Source: Paenibacillus periandrae (GTDB lineage: Bacteria > Bacillota > Bacilli > Paenibacillales > NBRC-103111). Taken from it: 64,000 bases of DNA. The position numbers were made by a program, and so were the translations under genes. The notes beneath the pieces were generated by a model. It did not search any database and was not told the DNA's origin. It saw only the letters and a list, made by a program, of their open reading frames with translations. The DNA is taken from NCBI RefSeq assembly GCF_022458865.1, contig NZ_JAJNMU010000005.1, forward strand, positions 186,001-250,000. The letters run 5' to 3'. This document shows, piece by piece, positions 1 to 8,102 of the stretch. The stretch's first letter is position 1; each line of letters opens with the position of its first letter.

Positions 1-16
1 CTAGTAGGGGTAAGGC

Positions 17-46
17 CCATGAGAGATGCCTCCCATGAGCCTGGTC
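17..46 (-). terminator. Hairpin downstream of the first importer operon
   Basis: On the minus strand the arms GGCTCATGGGAG and CTCTCATGGGCC can pair with one mismatch and one wobble. It lies about 60 bases after the stop of the binding-protein gene. There is no clear T-run after it, so it may be an mRNA 3' stabiliser rather than a terminator. Confidence 0.3.
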
Positions 47-102
47 ATATCATATGACAATAAATAGTCCAGCACGCTAATAATGATGATACGATACTTA
101 TC

Positions 103-1626
103 CTATTTATTGGCCATTCTCGATTGATAAGAATCGTTGGTTTCTTTAATAATTTTTTGGAAATCTGCGTCCTTGGACAGCTTCTGCGCCCATTCATCCC
201 AAGCGGTAAGCGGTTCTTTGCCCATAATGATCTTAACCTTCAGATCGTCGGTTTTCTTGTCGAATTCCGCACCCAGCTTGATCGCGGTTTCCGAGTACAG
301 ACCATAGCCGATATCCGGAATCGCGTATTTGGCGCGCTCGTCGATAATTTTTTTGTTGCGCTCAAAGATATCGTTTGGCATGCCCGTACGGTACGCCCAC
401 AAATATTTCTCGTCGCGGCTGAAGATTTTGCCAAGTGCGCTTTGCGAGACGATATCCTTTTTTGCTTGCTCGGTTGCTGTCTTGATGCCGTCTTTTTCGG
501 TATAATGCACATCTTTAAGTCCGTACCAGGCCAGGTTCGCACCTTCCTCGGAGGAGCCGTAATCCATCAGCTGCAAAATCGTTTTAAGCTTCGTTTCGGA
601 CACTTTTTTGGGGATGACATAAATCCCGTTCAGACCGCGGAACTGGTACACCATCTTTTTGCCGCTCGGGCTGATCAGATACGTAATCGGCATCATATCG
701 GCGTTCGGAATCGTCTTCCTCAGCTCTTCCGTTGGACGCCATGAGGCTTCTACCGTATCGGTCCAGATGCCCGCTTTGTTGGCCTTCGCCATATCCTCAA
801 ACTGGCTTGTTTTCAGAACTGCAAAATCCTCAGGAATGACCTTCTCGTCATACAGCTTTTTCTGAAAAGCAATCGCATCGCGTGTTTCCGTTTCCAGATA
901 AATGTGGGTCAGCTTGCCGTCCTTCATCTTCCATTTGCCTTGTGTTGAGTTGAACAGCGGCTCAAACAGGAACGTTCCAACATTGCCGGCCAGTCCGTAC
1001 GTATCCTGCTTGCCGTTGCCGTCCGGATCGTTAAAGGTAAATGCTTTCATCGTCTGGAACAGCTCATCAATGGTTTCTGGCACTTTGAGTCCCAGCTTAT
1101 CGAGCCAATCCTTACGAATATTCGGGTACGACCAGCCACCTAAAGGACGCACGGCCGGAATACCGTAATTTTTGCCATCCTGCAGCTTGGAGTTGGTCCA
1201 TACCTCCTTAGGATAGGCCGCAAGGTTCGGATAGCTTTTGATCATATCAGGCGTAATTTCCCAGAATGCCCCGTCTCTGGCCATTTGCAGCACCAGCGGA
1301 TCGAACGGATCGACAAACATCAAATCGGGAATATCACCGGAGGCCAGCGTTACCTTCGTTTTCTCTGTATAGTTGTTGGGAGACACCCATTGAATATTCA
1401 ATTTTGTATTCGTGCGCTTGCCAATTTCCTGAACGATCACGTTATCGGGACCCGGTGGCTCCGGCGTGCTGAAGTTGGTCATAATCGACACTTCTGTCGG
1501 CTTGCTTGGTGTGGCCGCTCCCTGAGATTCGGTTTTGCCGCCCTCTACACCGCAGCCCGTCAAGGCAATACTTGCTGCCAGAAGCAGCGTCGATCCTTTA
1601 ACTATAACATGCTGTTGTTGTTTCAC
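103..1626 (-). CDS. LplA-type lipoprotein, ABC sugar importer binding protein
   Basis: Lipid-anchored extracellular solute-binding protein of a carbohydrate ABC importer. The N-terminus has a basic start, a hydrophobic stretch and a lipobox ending at Cys25 (LTGC). The rest reads as a family 1 binding protein of the LplA type: the stretch RKDWLDKLGLKVPETIDE in the first third recurs, with variation, in the binding proteins at 46477-48090 and 50798-52453. The start is GTG, preceded by GGGAGG at good spacing; an ATG is not available nearby. It is the last gene of a three-gene operon, 32 bases after the inner permease gene. Family members take up plant-cell-wall oligosaccharides (for example in rhamnogalacturonan use). 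The substrate here cannot be told from sequence, and no glycosidase is adjacent within the window. Confidence 0.88.
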   Translation of the reverse strand: MKQQQHVIVKGSTLLLAASIALTGCGVEGGKTESQGAATPSKPTEVSIMTNFSTPEPPGPDNVIVQEIGKRTNTKLNIQWVSPNNYTEKTKVTLASGDIPDLMFVDPFDPLVLQMARDGAFWEITPDMIKSYPNLAAYPKEVWTNSKLQDGKNYGIPAVRPLGGWSYPNIRKDWLDKLGLKVPETIDELFQTMKAFTFNDPDGNGKQDTYGLAGNVGTFLFEPLFNSTQGKWKMKDGKLTHIYLETETRDAIAFQKKLYDEKVIPEDFAVLKTSQFEDMAKANKAGIWTDTVEASWRPTEELRKTIPNADMMPITYLISPSGKKMVYQFRGLNGIYVIPKKVSETKLKTILQLMDYGSSEEGANLAWYGLKDVHYTEKDGIKTATEQAKKDIVSQSALGKIFSRDEKYLWAYRTGMPNDIFERNKKIIDERAKYAIPDIGYGLYSETAIKLGAEFDKKTDDLKVKIIMGKEPLTAWDEWAQKLSKDADFQKIIKETNDSYQSRMANK

Positions 1627-1658
1627 TCTATAAACCCTCCCATATATGTTTGGCTATC

Positions 1659-2537
1659 TTATCCCTTAACCGAACCTACCATAACACCCTTGGCAAAATG
1701 CTTTTGTAAAAAAGGATAAACGAGCAGGATCGGTACCGTTGCAATCACGACCGCTGCCATTTTCAAAGTTTCCGGAGGAATCGTCTGCTCATTCATCATT
1801 TCCTGAGCTGCCGCACCACCCGCTGCTGTTGAGGAATCAATCAGCATATTTTGCAGCAGCACCTGAAGCGGCCATTTGGACGCATCGCTCATATACAATA
1901 CCGCCGAGAAAAACGTATTCCAATACCCGACCGCATAAAAGAGACCGAATGCCGCCATCGCCGGAAGCGACAACGGTAAAATAATTTTGAACCAGACGCC
2001 GATATCATTGCAGCCGTCCATCAGTGCAGCTTCCTCCAGACTGTCCGGGATGCTGTCGAAGAAGCCCTTCATCAGCAAAATATACCATCCGCTGGTCAAT
2101 ACCGGAATAATCAACGACCACAGGCTATTGATTAAATGCATGTCCCGTACCAGCAAGTAAGGAGGGATCAGTCCCGGATTGAACAGGGTCGTGAATAACA
2201 CAAGCAGCATAATGAGCCGTCGTGCCAGCATTCTTTTGCGAGATAGCGTATACGCCAGAGCCGCTGTCACAATGAGACTGCATGCTGTGCCTACGGTTGC
2301 TAGAAAGCCGCTGACCAACGTTGCATTCATAAAGGCTGGTGTGGATAGCAAATATTTGTAGGAAACCAGCGTCCATTTGCTTGGGAAAAACTGCATCCCG
2401 CCCTTTACATATTCAGAAGGATCAGTGAACGAAACGACAAATACATAATAAAGCGGAAAGATCGTAATCAGACTAATCACTGATAACAAGAAATAATTAA
2501 AAATCGGAAAAAGGAGATCTTCCTTGCTTTTCCTCAT
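1659..2537 (-). CDS. Carbohydrate ABC importer permease (LplC/YtcP type)
   Basis: Inner-membrane channel subunit of the importer whose binding protein follows directly. It has about six hydrophobic segments, and the cytoplasmic loop EAALMDGCNDIGVWFKIILP (near residue 170) is the EAA motif that docks on the ATPase. The C-terminus KGVMVGSVKG is typical of YtcP-type permeases and matches the end of the permease at 52471-53364. An open frame extends 11 codons further upstream, but the ATG at 2537 has GGGGGAT just before it and is preferred (292 residues). No ATPase gene lies in the operon; such importers normally share an MsmX-like ATPase encoded elsewhere. Confidence 0.88.
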   Translation of the reverse strand: MRKSKEDLLFPIFNYFLLSVISLITIFPLYYVFVVSFTDPSEYVKGGMQFFPSKWTLVSYKYLLSTPAFMNATLVSGFLATVGTACSLIVTAALAYTLSRKRMLARRLIMLLVLFTTLFNPGLIPPYLLVRDMHLINSLWSLIIPVLTSGWYILLMKGFFDSIPDSLEEAALMDGCNDIGVWFKIILPLSLPAMAAFGLFYAVGYWNTFFSAVLYMSDASKWPLQVLLQNMLIDSSTAAGGAAAQEMMNEQTIPPETLKMAAVVIATVPILLVYPFLQKHFAKGVMVGSVKG

Positions 2538-2585
2538 AGTATCCCCCTGCCTTACTGGATAAGCGCCCACTTCTAAATGAAAAAC

Positions 2586-3551
2586 CTAGTAAACGCCCTC
2601 TTCACCGAACCGCCGCGTCAGACTGTTCGCGATTAATACGAGCACAAGCCCTATGACCGACTTGAACAAACCAACCGCCGTACTAAAGCTGAACTGCCCC
2701 TGCTGAATTCCGAGACGATACACATACGTATCAAATACATCCCCCACCTCGGACACGGCCCCATTTTTCATCAAATACACCTGCTCAAATCCAACATCCA
2801 TAATATTGCCGATACGCAGGATCAGCAGGATCAAGATGACATTGCGAATACCTGGCAGCGTAATATGCCACATTTGACGCAGCCGCTTGGCACCGTCCAT
2901 ACGTGCCGCTTCGTACAGCTGAGGGTCAAGCCCCGCCATTGCCGCCAAAAATATAATGGTTCCCCAGCCCGCTTCCTTCCAGATCGACTGCACCGTTAAC
3001 AATCCCCAGAACAGATTAGGATTCGTCAGGAAATCTACCTTGGGAAATCCGAGCGCTACGATCATATTATTAATAACACCGTCGCTTCTGGACAGCATCA
3101 GGATGGTAATCCCGACTATAATAACCCATGACAGGAAATGCGGCAGATAAACGATCGATTGTACCGTCTTTTTGAATTTATTACCTACCACCTCATTGAG
3201 CAGCAGAGCCACCAGTATCGGCAGCGGGAAGTAAAACACCAAATTCAACATATTAATCGCCATCGTATTACGAAACAGCAGCATAAAATCCGGGTTGGAG
3301 AAAAACCGGTTGAAATGCTCGAATCCCACCCACGCGCTGTTCATCACACCCCGATACGGAGAATAATCCTGGAAAGCGATAACGATTCCCCACATGGGGA
3401 CATATTTAAAAATAATGATATACAGGATACCTGGCAGCGCCAGCAAATATAAATACTTATCCCGCATCAGAATAGCCAACACTCGTGAACGACTTTTCCT
3501 CATCGTCTTTGGGGCAGCCGATCTCATGTCAGACGTCATATCTTGATTCAT
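2586..3551 (-). CDS. Carbohydrate ABC importer permease (LplB type)
   Basis: First gene of the operon and partner of the permease at 1659-2537. After a basic cytoplasmic N-terminus (about 30 residues) comes the signature FKYVPMWGIVIAFQDYSP found in LplB-type permeases, then about six membrane segments and an EAA loop (EAARMDGAKRLRQMWHITLP, residues 214-233). The C-terminal part (VGLFKSVIGLVLVLIANSL) is also typical. Start: ATG at 3551; the AAGGA element is very close to it, so the ATG four codons later is an alternative. There is a 48-base gap to the next gene. Its regulator is not visible; in comparable loci a two-component pair sits beside the importer and could lie beyond the left edge. 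Confidence 0.88.
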   Translation of the reverse strand: MNQDMTSDMRSAAPKTMRKSRSRVLAILMRDKYLYLLALPGILYIIIFKYVPMWGIVIAFQDYSPYRGVMNSAWVGFEHFNRFFSNPDFMLLFRNTMAINMLNLVFYFPLPILVALLLNEVVGNKFKKTVQSIVYLPHFLSWVIIVGITILMLSRSDGVINNMIVALGFPKVDFLTNPNLFWGLLTVQSIWKEAGWGTIIFLAAMAGLDPQLYEAARMDGAKRLRQMWHITLPGIRNVILILLILRIGNIMDVGFEQVYLMKNGAVSEVGDVFDTYVYRLGIQQGQFSFSTAVGLFKSVIGLVLVLIANSLTRRFGEEGVY

Positions 3552-3680
3552 TTCCTTACTACACCCCCTCTCTTGTCAGCTTTGTGCACCAGCAGTAATC
3601 ACATCCTAGTGGAACGTCAACATTTCCGCAATTAGACTTTTTTTCAATCCAAAAAAGCCCGTCGCACCGCGGAAAATTAG

Positions 3681-3718
3681 AAAAAAACAAAAAATCCGCT
3701 CCCTGTTCGGAACGGATT
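3681..3718 (-). terminator. Intrinsic terminator of the quinone oxidoreductase gene
   Basis: Arms AATCCG/CGGATT extended by TCC/GGA around a short loop (3693-3718), followed on the minus strand by a long T-rich run (3681-3692). It is placed 35 bases after the stop of the gene at 3753-4292. The hairpin is nearly the same sequence as the one at 5032-5057. Confidence 0.75.
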
Positions 3719-3752
3719 ATTGCAGCGGTTATCGATGATTCCAGACTGAATA

Positions 3753-4292
3753 TTATGCTTTCAAAGCCGCTGATTCGGCTGTAATATGGTTAACATACTC
3801 AACCTGGCTTTGCGCCAGCTGCTCATCGGTTACGTTCGTAACATCGCTAAGCGTGAAAGGCGGCACGTAGTTGGCACCGACAAAATGTACCAGCGCTTCG
3901 ATGGGTCTGACGATCTCACGCAGCGTGAAACGATTAGAGCCATCCGGCTGATACGATTCACTCGTGCCGTAGGTGGACAACGCTGCTCCGATTTCCTTGC
4001 CCTGCAAATGGTCGCCGCCCGGACCGTAAGCCCAGCCGTATTGGAGCACAGCATCAAACCATTTTTTCAACAACGGTGGCGTGCTGTACCAATAGAGTGG
4101 ATATTGAAAAATAATACGATCATGTGCCTTCAGAAGCTCCTGCTCACGAGCTGTATCTATGGCTTCATCGGGATAGACCTCATATAAGGAGTGAACGGTC
4201 ACATTGTCGTGCTTTTGCAGTTCTTCGATCCACGCCTTATTAATACGGGAAGAAGCAAGGTTAGGATGTGCTGCTATAACTAAAGTTTTCAT
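3753..4292 (-). CDS. NAD(P)H oxidoreductase, flavodoxin-like fold (MdaB/KefF family)
   Basis: Predicted cytoplasmic FMN/FAD-dependent NAD(P)H:quinone oxidoreductase that reduces quinones by two electrons. The N-terminus MKTLVIAAHPNLASSRINKA is the flavin-phosphate-binding strand-loop of this family. FQYPLYWYSTPPLLKKWFDA and YGWAYGPGG follow, both family hallmarks, giving 179 residues. The ATG at 4292 has GGAGCG 9 bases upstream; a longer reading frame (to 4337) lacks support. It lies downstream of, and in the same direction as, an HxlR regulator gene, with a terminator between them and an inverted repeat just upstream of this gene. HxlR proteins such as YodB and CatR of B. subtilis repress quinone- or diamide-detoxifying enzymes, so control by the neighbour is likely. 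The substrate is inferred from family, not shown. Confidence 0.85.
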   Translation of the reverse strand: MKTLVIAAHPNLASSRINKAWIEELQKHDNVTVHSLYEVYPDEAIDTAREQELLKAHDRIIFQYPLYWYSTPPLLKKWFDAVLQYGWAYGPGGDHLQGKEIGAALSTYGTSESYQPDGSNRFTLREIVRPIEALVHFVGANYVPPFTLSDVTNVTDEQLAQSQVEYVNHITAESAALKA

Positions 4293-4357
4293 TGGGATTC
4301 GCTCCAATTCATCTGTATTTTTCAACAAGCTAATCATATATTATCTGCTTTAAATTA

Positions 4358-4388
4358 GTAAGTACGCACTTTTTGGGTTAATACTTAC
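4358..4388. promoter_or_regulatory. Inverted repeat, candidate HxlR operator
   Basis: GTAAGTA at 4358-4364 and TACTTAC at 4382-4388 are exact inverted copies 17 bases apart, 66-96 bases upstream of the start of the oxidoreductase gene. HxlR-family repressors bind such spaced dyads. Binding by the neighbouring HxlR protein is inferred. Confidence 0.5.
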
Positions 4389-4420
4389 CAAACGGGAAGA
4401 ACGGAACTTATTGAGCGCAA

Positions 4421-4464
4421 CAAAAAAATGGCAATCCGAGCATGAAGTTCATGCTTAGACTGCC
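4421..4464 (-). terminator. Intrinsic terminator of the HxlR gene
   Basis: Minus-strand hairpin with GGCAGTC/GGCAATC outer and AGCATGAA inner arms (4430-4464) and a two-base internal mismatch, followed by a T-run (4422-4428). It lies 35 bases after the HxlR stop codon and separates it from the oxidoreductase gene. Confidence 0.7.
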
Positions 4465-4498
4465 GTTATCGTGTAATTAAGCCCCTGTGTGGGACCGA

Positions 4499-4906
4499 TT
4501 ATGCACGTATAGAAACGATTGTTGGCTCTTCCTGGTCAGGTGACTCTTCGCGTATAGCTGTCGCTTCCAACCGGAACTGCTCGCCCCATTGCATTAAAGA
4601 GATAATAGCCGTTCTTAAGCCTTCGCCAAGAGCGGTCAATTCGTATTCCACCTTGGGAGGAACAACCGGGTAAACATGTCTGCTAATGAGGCCTGCCTCC
4701 TCTAAATCGCGCAGCTGTTCGGCTAGCATTTTATGATTTATGCCCTCAATCAGTTTTTTCAGCTCTCCATATCGCTTCTTTCCATCCAACAGCTTGAATA
4801 AGATCGATGGTTTCCATCTGCCGGCAATGACGGATACTGAAAGCTCTATCGGACATTGAAAGTTTTTGCCATTCAGTTCGTATCTTCTGGCATTTGAAGC
4901 CTCCAT
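4499..4906 (-). CDS. HxlR-family transcriptional regulator
   Basis: Winged-helix DNA-binding repressor, 135 residues. The family pattern is clear: a conserved Cys near residue 18 in FQCPIELSVSVIAGRWKPSI, then RYGELKKLIEGINHKMLAEQ with LRDLEEAGLISR, and VEYELTALGEGL near residue 85. The N-terminal Cys is the redox-sensing residue in characterised HxlR proteins such as YodB and HypR. ATG at 4906 has GGGAAG upstream; an in-frame extension to 4933 is possible but not needed. It has its own terminator. Position beside an NAD(P)H:quinone oxidoreductase and the mhq operon suggests a role in sensing quinones or other electrophiles. Confidence 0.87.
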   Translation of the reverse strand: MEASNARRYELNGKNFQCPIELSVSVIAGRWKPSILFKLLDGKKRYGELKKLIEGINHKMLAEQLRDLEEAGLISRHVYPVVPPKVEYELTALGEGLRTAIISLMQWGEQFRLEATAIREESPDQEEPTIVSIRA

Positions 4907-5031
4907 GTATGACACTTCCCTTCTAATGAACACCTAATCAAAGTTAGACAGTGTACGCTCTTATTGAGTATTATGCTATCGGAATTATGTGATTTTGTAA
5001 AGAAATTGCTGTTGCCAATCGCTTCAAAAAA

Positions 5032-5057
5032 AATCCGCTCCCTGAACGGAGCGGATT
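5032..5057 (-). terminator. Terminator of the mhq operon
   Basis: Perfect 10-bp arms (AATCCGCTCC / GGAGCGGATT) around CTGAAC, followed on the minus strand by eight T bases. It lies 15 bases after the mhqD stop codon. Confidence 0.85.
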
Positions 5058-5072
5058 TCACCGATTTATTGT

Positions 5073-5684
5073 TCATCCTGCAAAATTCGAGTTGTACCAC
5101 ACCGCAGCAGCGGCTACCTCTGTTTTGGTGAGCTGATGACCTGCGTTCTCCCAATGAAGCGTTACAGGAGCGCCTGCGCCGCTAAGCAGCCCTTCCAGCT
5201 CTTCGGTTTCTTGTGGCGTGCATAGCGGATCATTCCTGCCCGCACCGATGAAGCAGGGAATTGCCGATAAATCAGGCAGCTGCAGTCCACGCAGCGGCAC
5301 CATTGGATGATGCAGAATCGCTCCACGGAAAACATCCTGAACATGGAACAGCAGGCTGCCTGCAATATTGGCACCATTGGAATAACCGATAGCGACGAAA
5401 TTTCGGCGATCCAGTGCATAATCTGCAGCGGCAAGATCAAGAAAATCTTTGACCTCCTGCGTACGCAATATTAAGTCCTCTTCATCAAACACGCCCTCGG
5501 CCAGTCTGCGGAAATACCGATTCATACCATTCTCCGACACATTGCCCCTGATGCCAAGTACGGAAGAGGTCGGTGCGATGCTTTGCGCTAACGGCAGCAG
5601 GTCGTGCTCCGTACCACCCGTACCATGAAACAAAATCATCACGGGTGCGTTCGGGTCTGAACCCTGTCGAAATACATGCTTCAT
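5073..5684 (-). CDS. mhqD: MhqD-like alpha/beta hydrolase (carboxylesterase/phospholipase family)
   Basis: Cytoplasmic serine hydrolase of 203 residues. LFHGTGGTEHDLLPLAQ near the start forms the oxyanion-hole region, GYSNGAN (about residue 98) is the nucleophile elbow, GRNDPLC carries the acid, and GHQL near the C-terminus holds the catalytic His. Length and motifs match MhqD of B. subtilis, which belongs to the MhqR regulon. Its ATG overlaps the stop of the preceding dioxygenase gene by one base (TAATG), suggesting translational coupling. It is the last gene of an mhqN-mhqE-mhqD operon and is followed by a strong terminator. The natural substrate is unknown; by context it acts on quinone or catechol derivatives. 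Confidence 0.87.
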   Translation of the reverse strand: MKHVFRQGSDPNAPVMILFHGTGGTEHDLLPLAQSIAPTSSVLGIRGNVSENGMNRYFRRLAEGVFDEEDLILRTQEVKDFLDLAAADYALDRRNFVAIGYSNGANIAGSLLFHVQDVFRGAILHHPMVPLRGLQLPDLSAIPCFIGAGRNDPLCTPQETEELEGLLSGAGAPVTLHWENAGHQLTKTEVAAAAVWYNSNFAG

Positions 5685-6631
5685 TAGATATTCCCCTCCA
5701 ACGCCCGTACCTGAATAGGGGGCAAATTAGTTTCAATTTGTGAACGACGGGCTTCGAGCCATTCGGGCAGCATCAGCTTCTCACCAAGTGCCTCCGGCAC
5801 CTCATCTCGTGTAAAGCCCGGTGGATCTGTAGCAATCTCAAACAATATACCGCCGGTTTCCCGGAAATAAATCGCATTAAAGTATTGTCGGTCTATAATG
5901 GGTGTTGGATGAAGCCCGTGCTGCTCAACATGGCTTCTCCACAGTCCGTGATCCACATCGTCCTTCGCGCGCCAAGCGATGTGATGAACGGTTCCTGCAC
6001 CTCCCGCACCCAGCTCCATCGGATGGATGTTAACGTCGATAAGGTTGCCCAAATCACCTGTCGCTGCATAACGGGTATACGTCTCGTTTTGTGCGATTTT
6101 TGTGAGTCCCATCACCTCTACCAGCAGATTCCCGGTTTGCTCAGGCGCCATGCTGTACAGAATCGCTCCACCGAATCCTTTGATCGCCTTATCCGACGGA
6201 ACGCCGCCAATCGACCATTGGCTTAATGGTCCGGCTTCCCGCTCCACGATTTCAAGGCGCAGCCCATCTTTATCGGCAAACTGCACATACATCTCGCCAA
6301 ACCGCTCCGTTTTCGTGACCGAGATCTGAAAGCTTTTCAGCCGTGCTTCCCAATAATCCAACGTACCTGTCGGTACCACATAGGTTGTGTAACCAACCTG
6401 TCCTCCGCCAATTCGCCCTTTACGCGAGCCTGCATACGGAAAGAATGTGATAATTGTGCCCGGGTTTCCCAGCTCGTTGCCAAAATACAAATGATATACC
6501 TCTGGCGCATCAAAATTAATTGTCTTCTTAATCAAGCGTAGTCCAAGCACTCCTGCGTAAAAATCAACGGTTTGCTGTGCATCCCTAACAAATGCGGTAA
6601 CGTGATGAATACCTTTCGTTTGTTGACTCAT
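5684..6631 (-). CDS. mhqE: Ring-cleaving dioxygenase, VOC superfamily (MhqE/MhqO/MhqA type)
   Basis: Predicted Fe(II)-dependent extradiol dioxygenase of 315 residues with two glyoxalase-like modules. The first begins GIHHVTAFVRDAQQTVDFYA, the second with GAILYSMAPEQ and carries GTVHHIAWRAKDD. Metal ligands are expected at the His of IHHVT or VHHIAW and the Glu of GGILFEIATDPPGF. MhqA, MhqE and MhqO of B. subtilis are this family and protect against methylhydroquinone and catechol. ATG at 6631 has AAGGAGC upstream. It lies 57 bases after mhqN and overlaps mhqD by one base. The paralogue label (E versus O) is chosen because it is paired with mhqD, as in the B. subtilis mhqED operon. Confidence 0.87.
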   Translation of the reverse strand: MSQQTKGIHHVTAFVRDAQQTVDFYAGVLGLRLIKKTINFDAPEVYHLYFGNELGNPGTIITFFPYAGSRKGRIGGGQVGYTTYVVPTGTLDYWEARLKSFQISVTKTERFGEMYVQFADKDGLRLEIVEREAGPLSQWSIGGVPSDKAIKGFGGAILYSMAPEQTGNLLVEVMGLTKIAQNETYTRYAATGDLGNLIDVNIHPMELGAGGAGTVHHIAWRAKDDVDHGLWRSHVEQHGLHPTPIIDRQYFNAIYFRETGGILFEIATDPPGFTRDEVPEALGEKLMLPEWLEARRSQIETNLPPIQVRALEGNI

Positions 6632-6688
6632 CTTCTCCAGCTCCTTATTTTCATTTAGATTATCATTCTATAACCTGCTTATTTCGAT

Positions 6689-7315
6689 TCAAAACTTGTT
6701 GAAGCTGACAAATTCACCGACGGGCTTACGATAGCCGCGCGGCCGCAGCTTCGAGGTATCTTCTTTTCCAATCGTAATCAACAAAACCGGAACATGTGTA
6801 TCGGGAATATCGAGCACTTCACTTACAGCCTTCGGGTCAAAACCGATCATCGGGCAGGTGTCCCAGCCCTTCTCCTTGGCAGCCAGCATCATCAGCATCG
6901 CGGAAATACCGGCATTGCGAATCGCTTCCTCACGCTTGAACGTTTCGCCTCCTCCTTCATAAAAGCTGTGAACCGACTCCACGGTCATATCGTATTCCTG
7001 TTGATTAATGACACCAAGATGCAGCAATCCTTCATTGATCTTTCCGGCATCCTTGTAAGCTTCCTTATTGCCCAGAACTACAATGGCTGCGGAGGCGCTT
7101 TGCACTTTATATTGTTTGTAGGCGGCTTCGTACACCTTATTTTTAACCTCGGGATCCTTCACGACTACATAGTGAGCATGCTGCAAGTTAAAAGCGGAGG
7201 GTGCGAATTTTACGAGACTAAAAATTTCCTCCAGCTCCTGATCCGTAATCTCGACCCCTGGTATAAATTTAGTAGCTGATCTTCGTGCTTTTAATAAATT
7301 AATAAAATCGCTCAT
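6689..7315 (-). CDS. mhqN: Nitroreductase-family NAD(P)H oxidoreductase (MhqN-like)
   Basis: FMN-dependent nitro/quinone reductase, 208 residues. The N-terminal LLKARRSATKFIPG is the nitroreductase FMN-binding Arg-rich start; APSAFNLQHAHYVVV follows, and GWDTCPMIGFDPKAV with VLLITIGK near the C-terminus completes the pattern. ATG at 7315 is preceded by GAGGAGG; the open frame continues to 7411 without a better start. First gene of the operon with mhqE and mhqD. The promoter region holds a candidate MhqR operator (7375-7392) matching the one in front of mhqR. A role in reducing quinones or nitro compounds is inferred from family and operon. Confidence 0.87.
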   Translation of the reverse strand: MSDFINLLKARRSATKFIPGVEITDQELEEIFSLVKFAPSAFNLQHAHYVVVKDPEVKNKVYEAAYKQYKVQSASAAIVVLGNKEAYKDAGKINEGLLHLGVINQQEYDMTVESVHSFYEGGGETFKREEAIRNAGISAMLMMLAAKEKGWDTCPMIGFDPKAVSEVLDIPDTHVPVLLITIGKEDTSKLRPRGYRKPVGEFVSFNKF

Positions 7316-7374
7316 GATAATGCCTCCTCGGTATGATTGGTTATTATTGACTATGTAAATCATAAAATCTAAGA

Positions 7375-7392
7375 TTCTTAATTTAAAGATAT
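7375..7392. promoter_or_regulatory. Candidate MhqR operator in front of mhqN
   Basis: TTCTTAATTTAAAGATAT shares the 15-base core CTTAATTTAAAGATA with the site upstream of mhqR. It lies about 60 bases upstream of the mhqN start. The left arm is one base off the perfect dyad. Confidence 0.65.
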
Positions 7393-7475
7393 TGAAGCGG
7401 CAGATAAACAATGAAGCCTGTTATGCTGCTATCTGCCACCCCTGATCATATCGCGATTGCTGACCGTGTAAGACA

Positions 7476-7919
7476 CTATTTAAAGCCTTCCTGCGCATAC
7501 TTGCCGAGTTTTTTGAGCAATTGGGCGGCAGCCTGCTTTTCCTCAGCGGATAATCCGTTCATCGCCCGTTCGATAACCTCAGTGTGTCCGGGGAATGCTT
7601 CTTCTATCCACTGCTTGCCTGTCTCGGTTATTTCCGCAAAAATAAGACGTCGGTCTTCGGTGCAAGCTCTTCGTGAAACCAATTTCTTTTGCTCAAGCTT
7701 ATCGACAACGTAAGTAATATTACCGCTGCTCATCAGCACCTTACTGCCAATTTGTTGAATAGCCTGCGCTCCCTTATGGTACAAGAGCTCCAGAACACCG
7801 AACTCGGTCCTGTTCAGACCCCGCTGACGAATATCCCGGTCCGCATGAGCATTTACCCACTGGCTGGCTCTGGAAAGTGCTATAAAAAGATCGAGCGAAT
7901 CATTCCTCATATTGTCCAT
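7476..7919 (-). CDS. mhqR: MarR-family repressor, MhqR-like
   Basis: Winged-helix MarR-type regulator, 147 residues. LNRTEFGVLELLYHKGAQ and IQQIGSKVLMSSGNITYVVD form the helix-turn-helix region, and LEQKKLVSRRACTEDRRLIF is the wing with the conserved D-x-R. MhqR of B. subtilis represses mhqNOP and mhqED and is inactivated by methylhydroquinone or catechol. The gene sits directly upstream of the mhqN-mhqE-mhqD operon, in the same direction, separated by about 160 bases. Start: ATG at 7919 after AGAGGTGAG; a GTG nine bases earlier is possible. A matching inverted repeat upstream (7961-7978) suggests autoregulation. Confidence 0.85.
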   Translation of the reverse strand: MDNMRNDSLDLFIALSRASQWVNAHADRDIRQRGLNRTEFGVLELLYHKGAQAIQQIGSKVLMSSGNITYVVDKLEQKKLVSRRACTEDRRLIFAEITETGKQWIEEAFPGHTEVIERAMNGLSAEEKQAAAQLLKKLGKYAQEGFK

Positions 7920-7960
7920 AATTCTCACCTCTTGAATGTTCGGTGGTTGGCTTCAGTTAT

Positions 7961-7978
7961 TATCTTAATTTAAAGATA
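7961..7978. promoter_or_regulatory. Candidate MhqR operator in front of mhqR
   Basis: TATCTTAATTTAAAGATA has perfect 6-base arms (TATCTT/AAGATA), 42 bases upstream of the mhqR start. The TATCT...AGATA arms agree with the B. subtilis MhqR box as I recall it. Confidence 0.68.
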
Positions 7979-8102
7979 CTTTATTTGCATGTAATTGTCA
8001 AGCATCTATTTTTAAATCAAAGTGATCATCATGGCAGTATTTGAAAAGCAGGTTCCAGACTGCAGTGTTAGAGTCCCCCTCACGGATTTTTGTTTTACTT
8101 GC

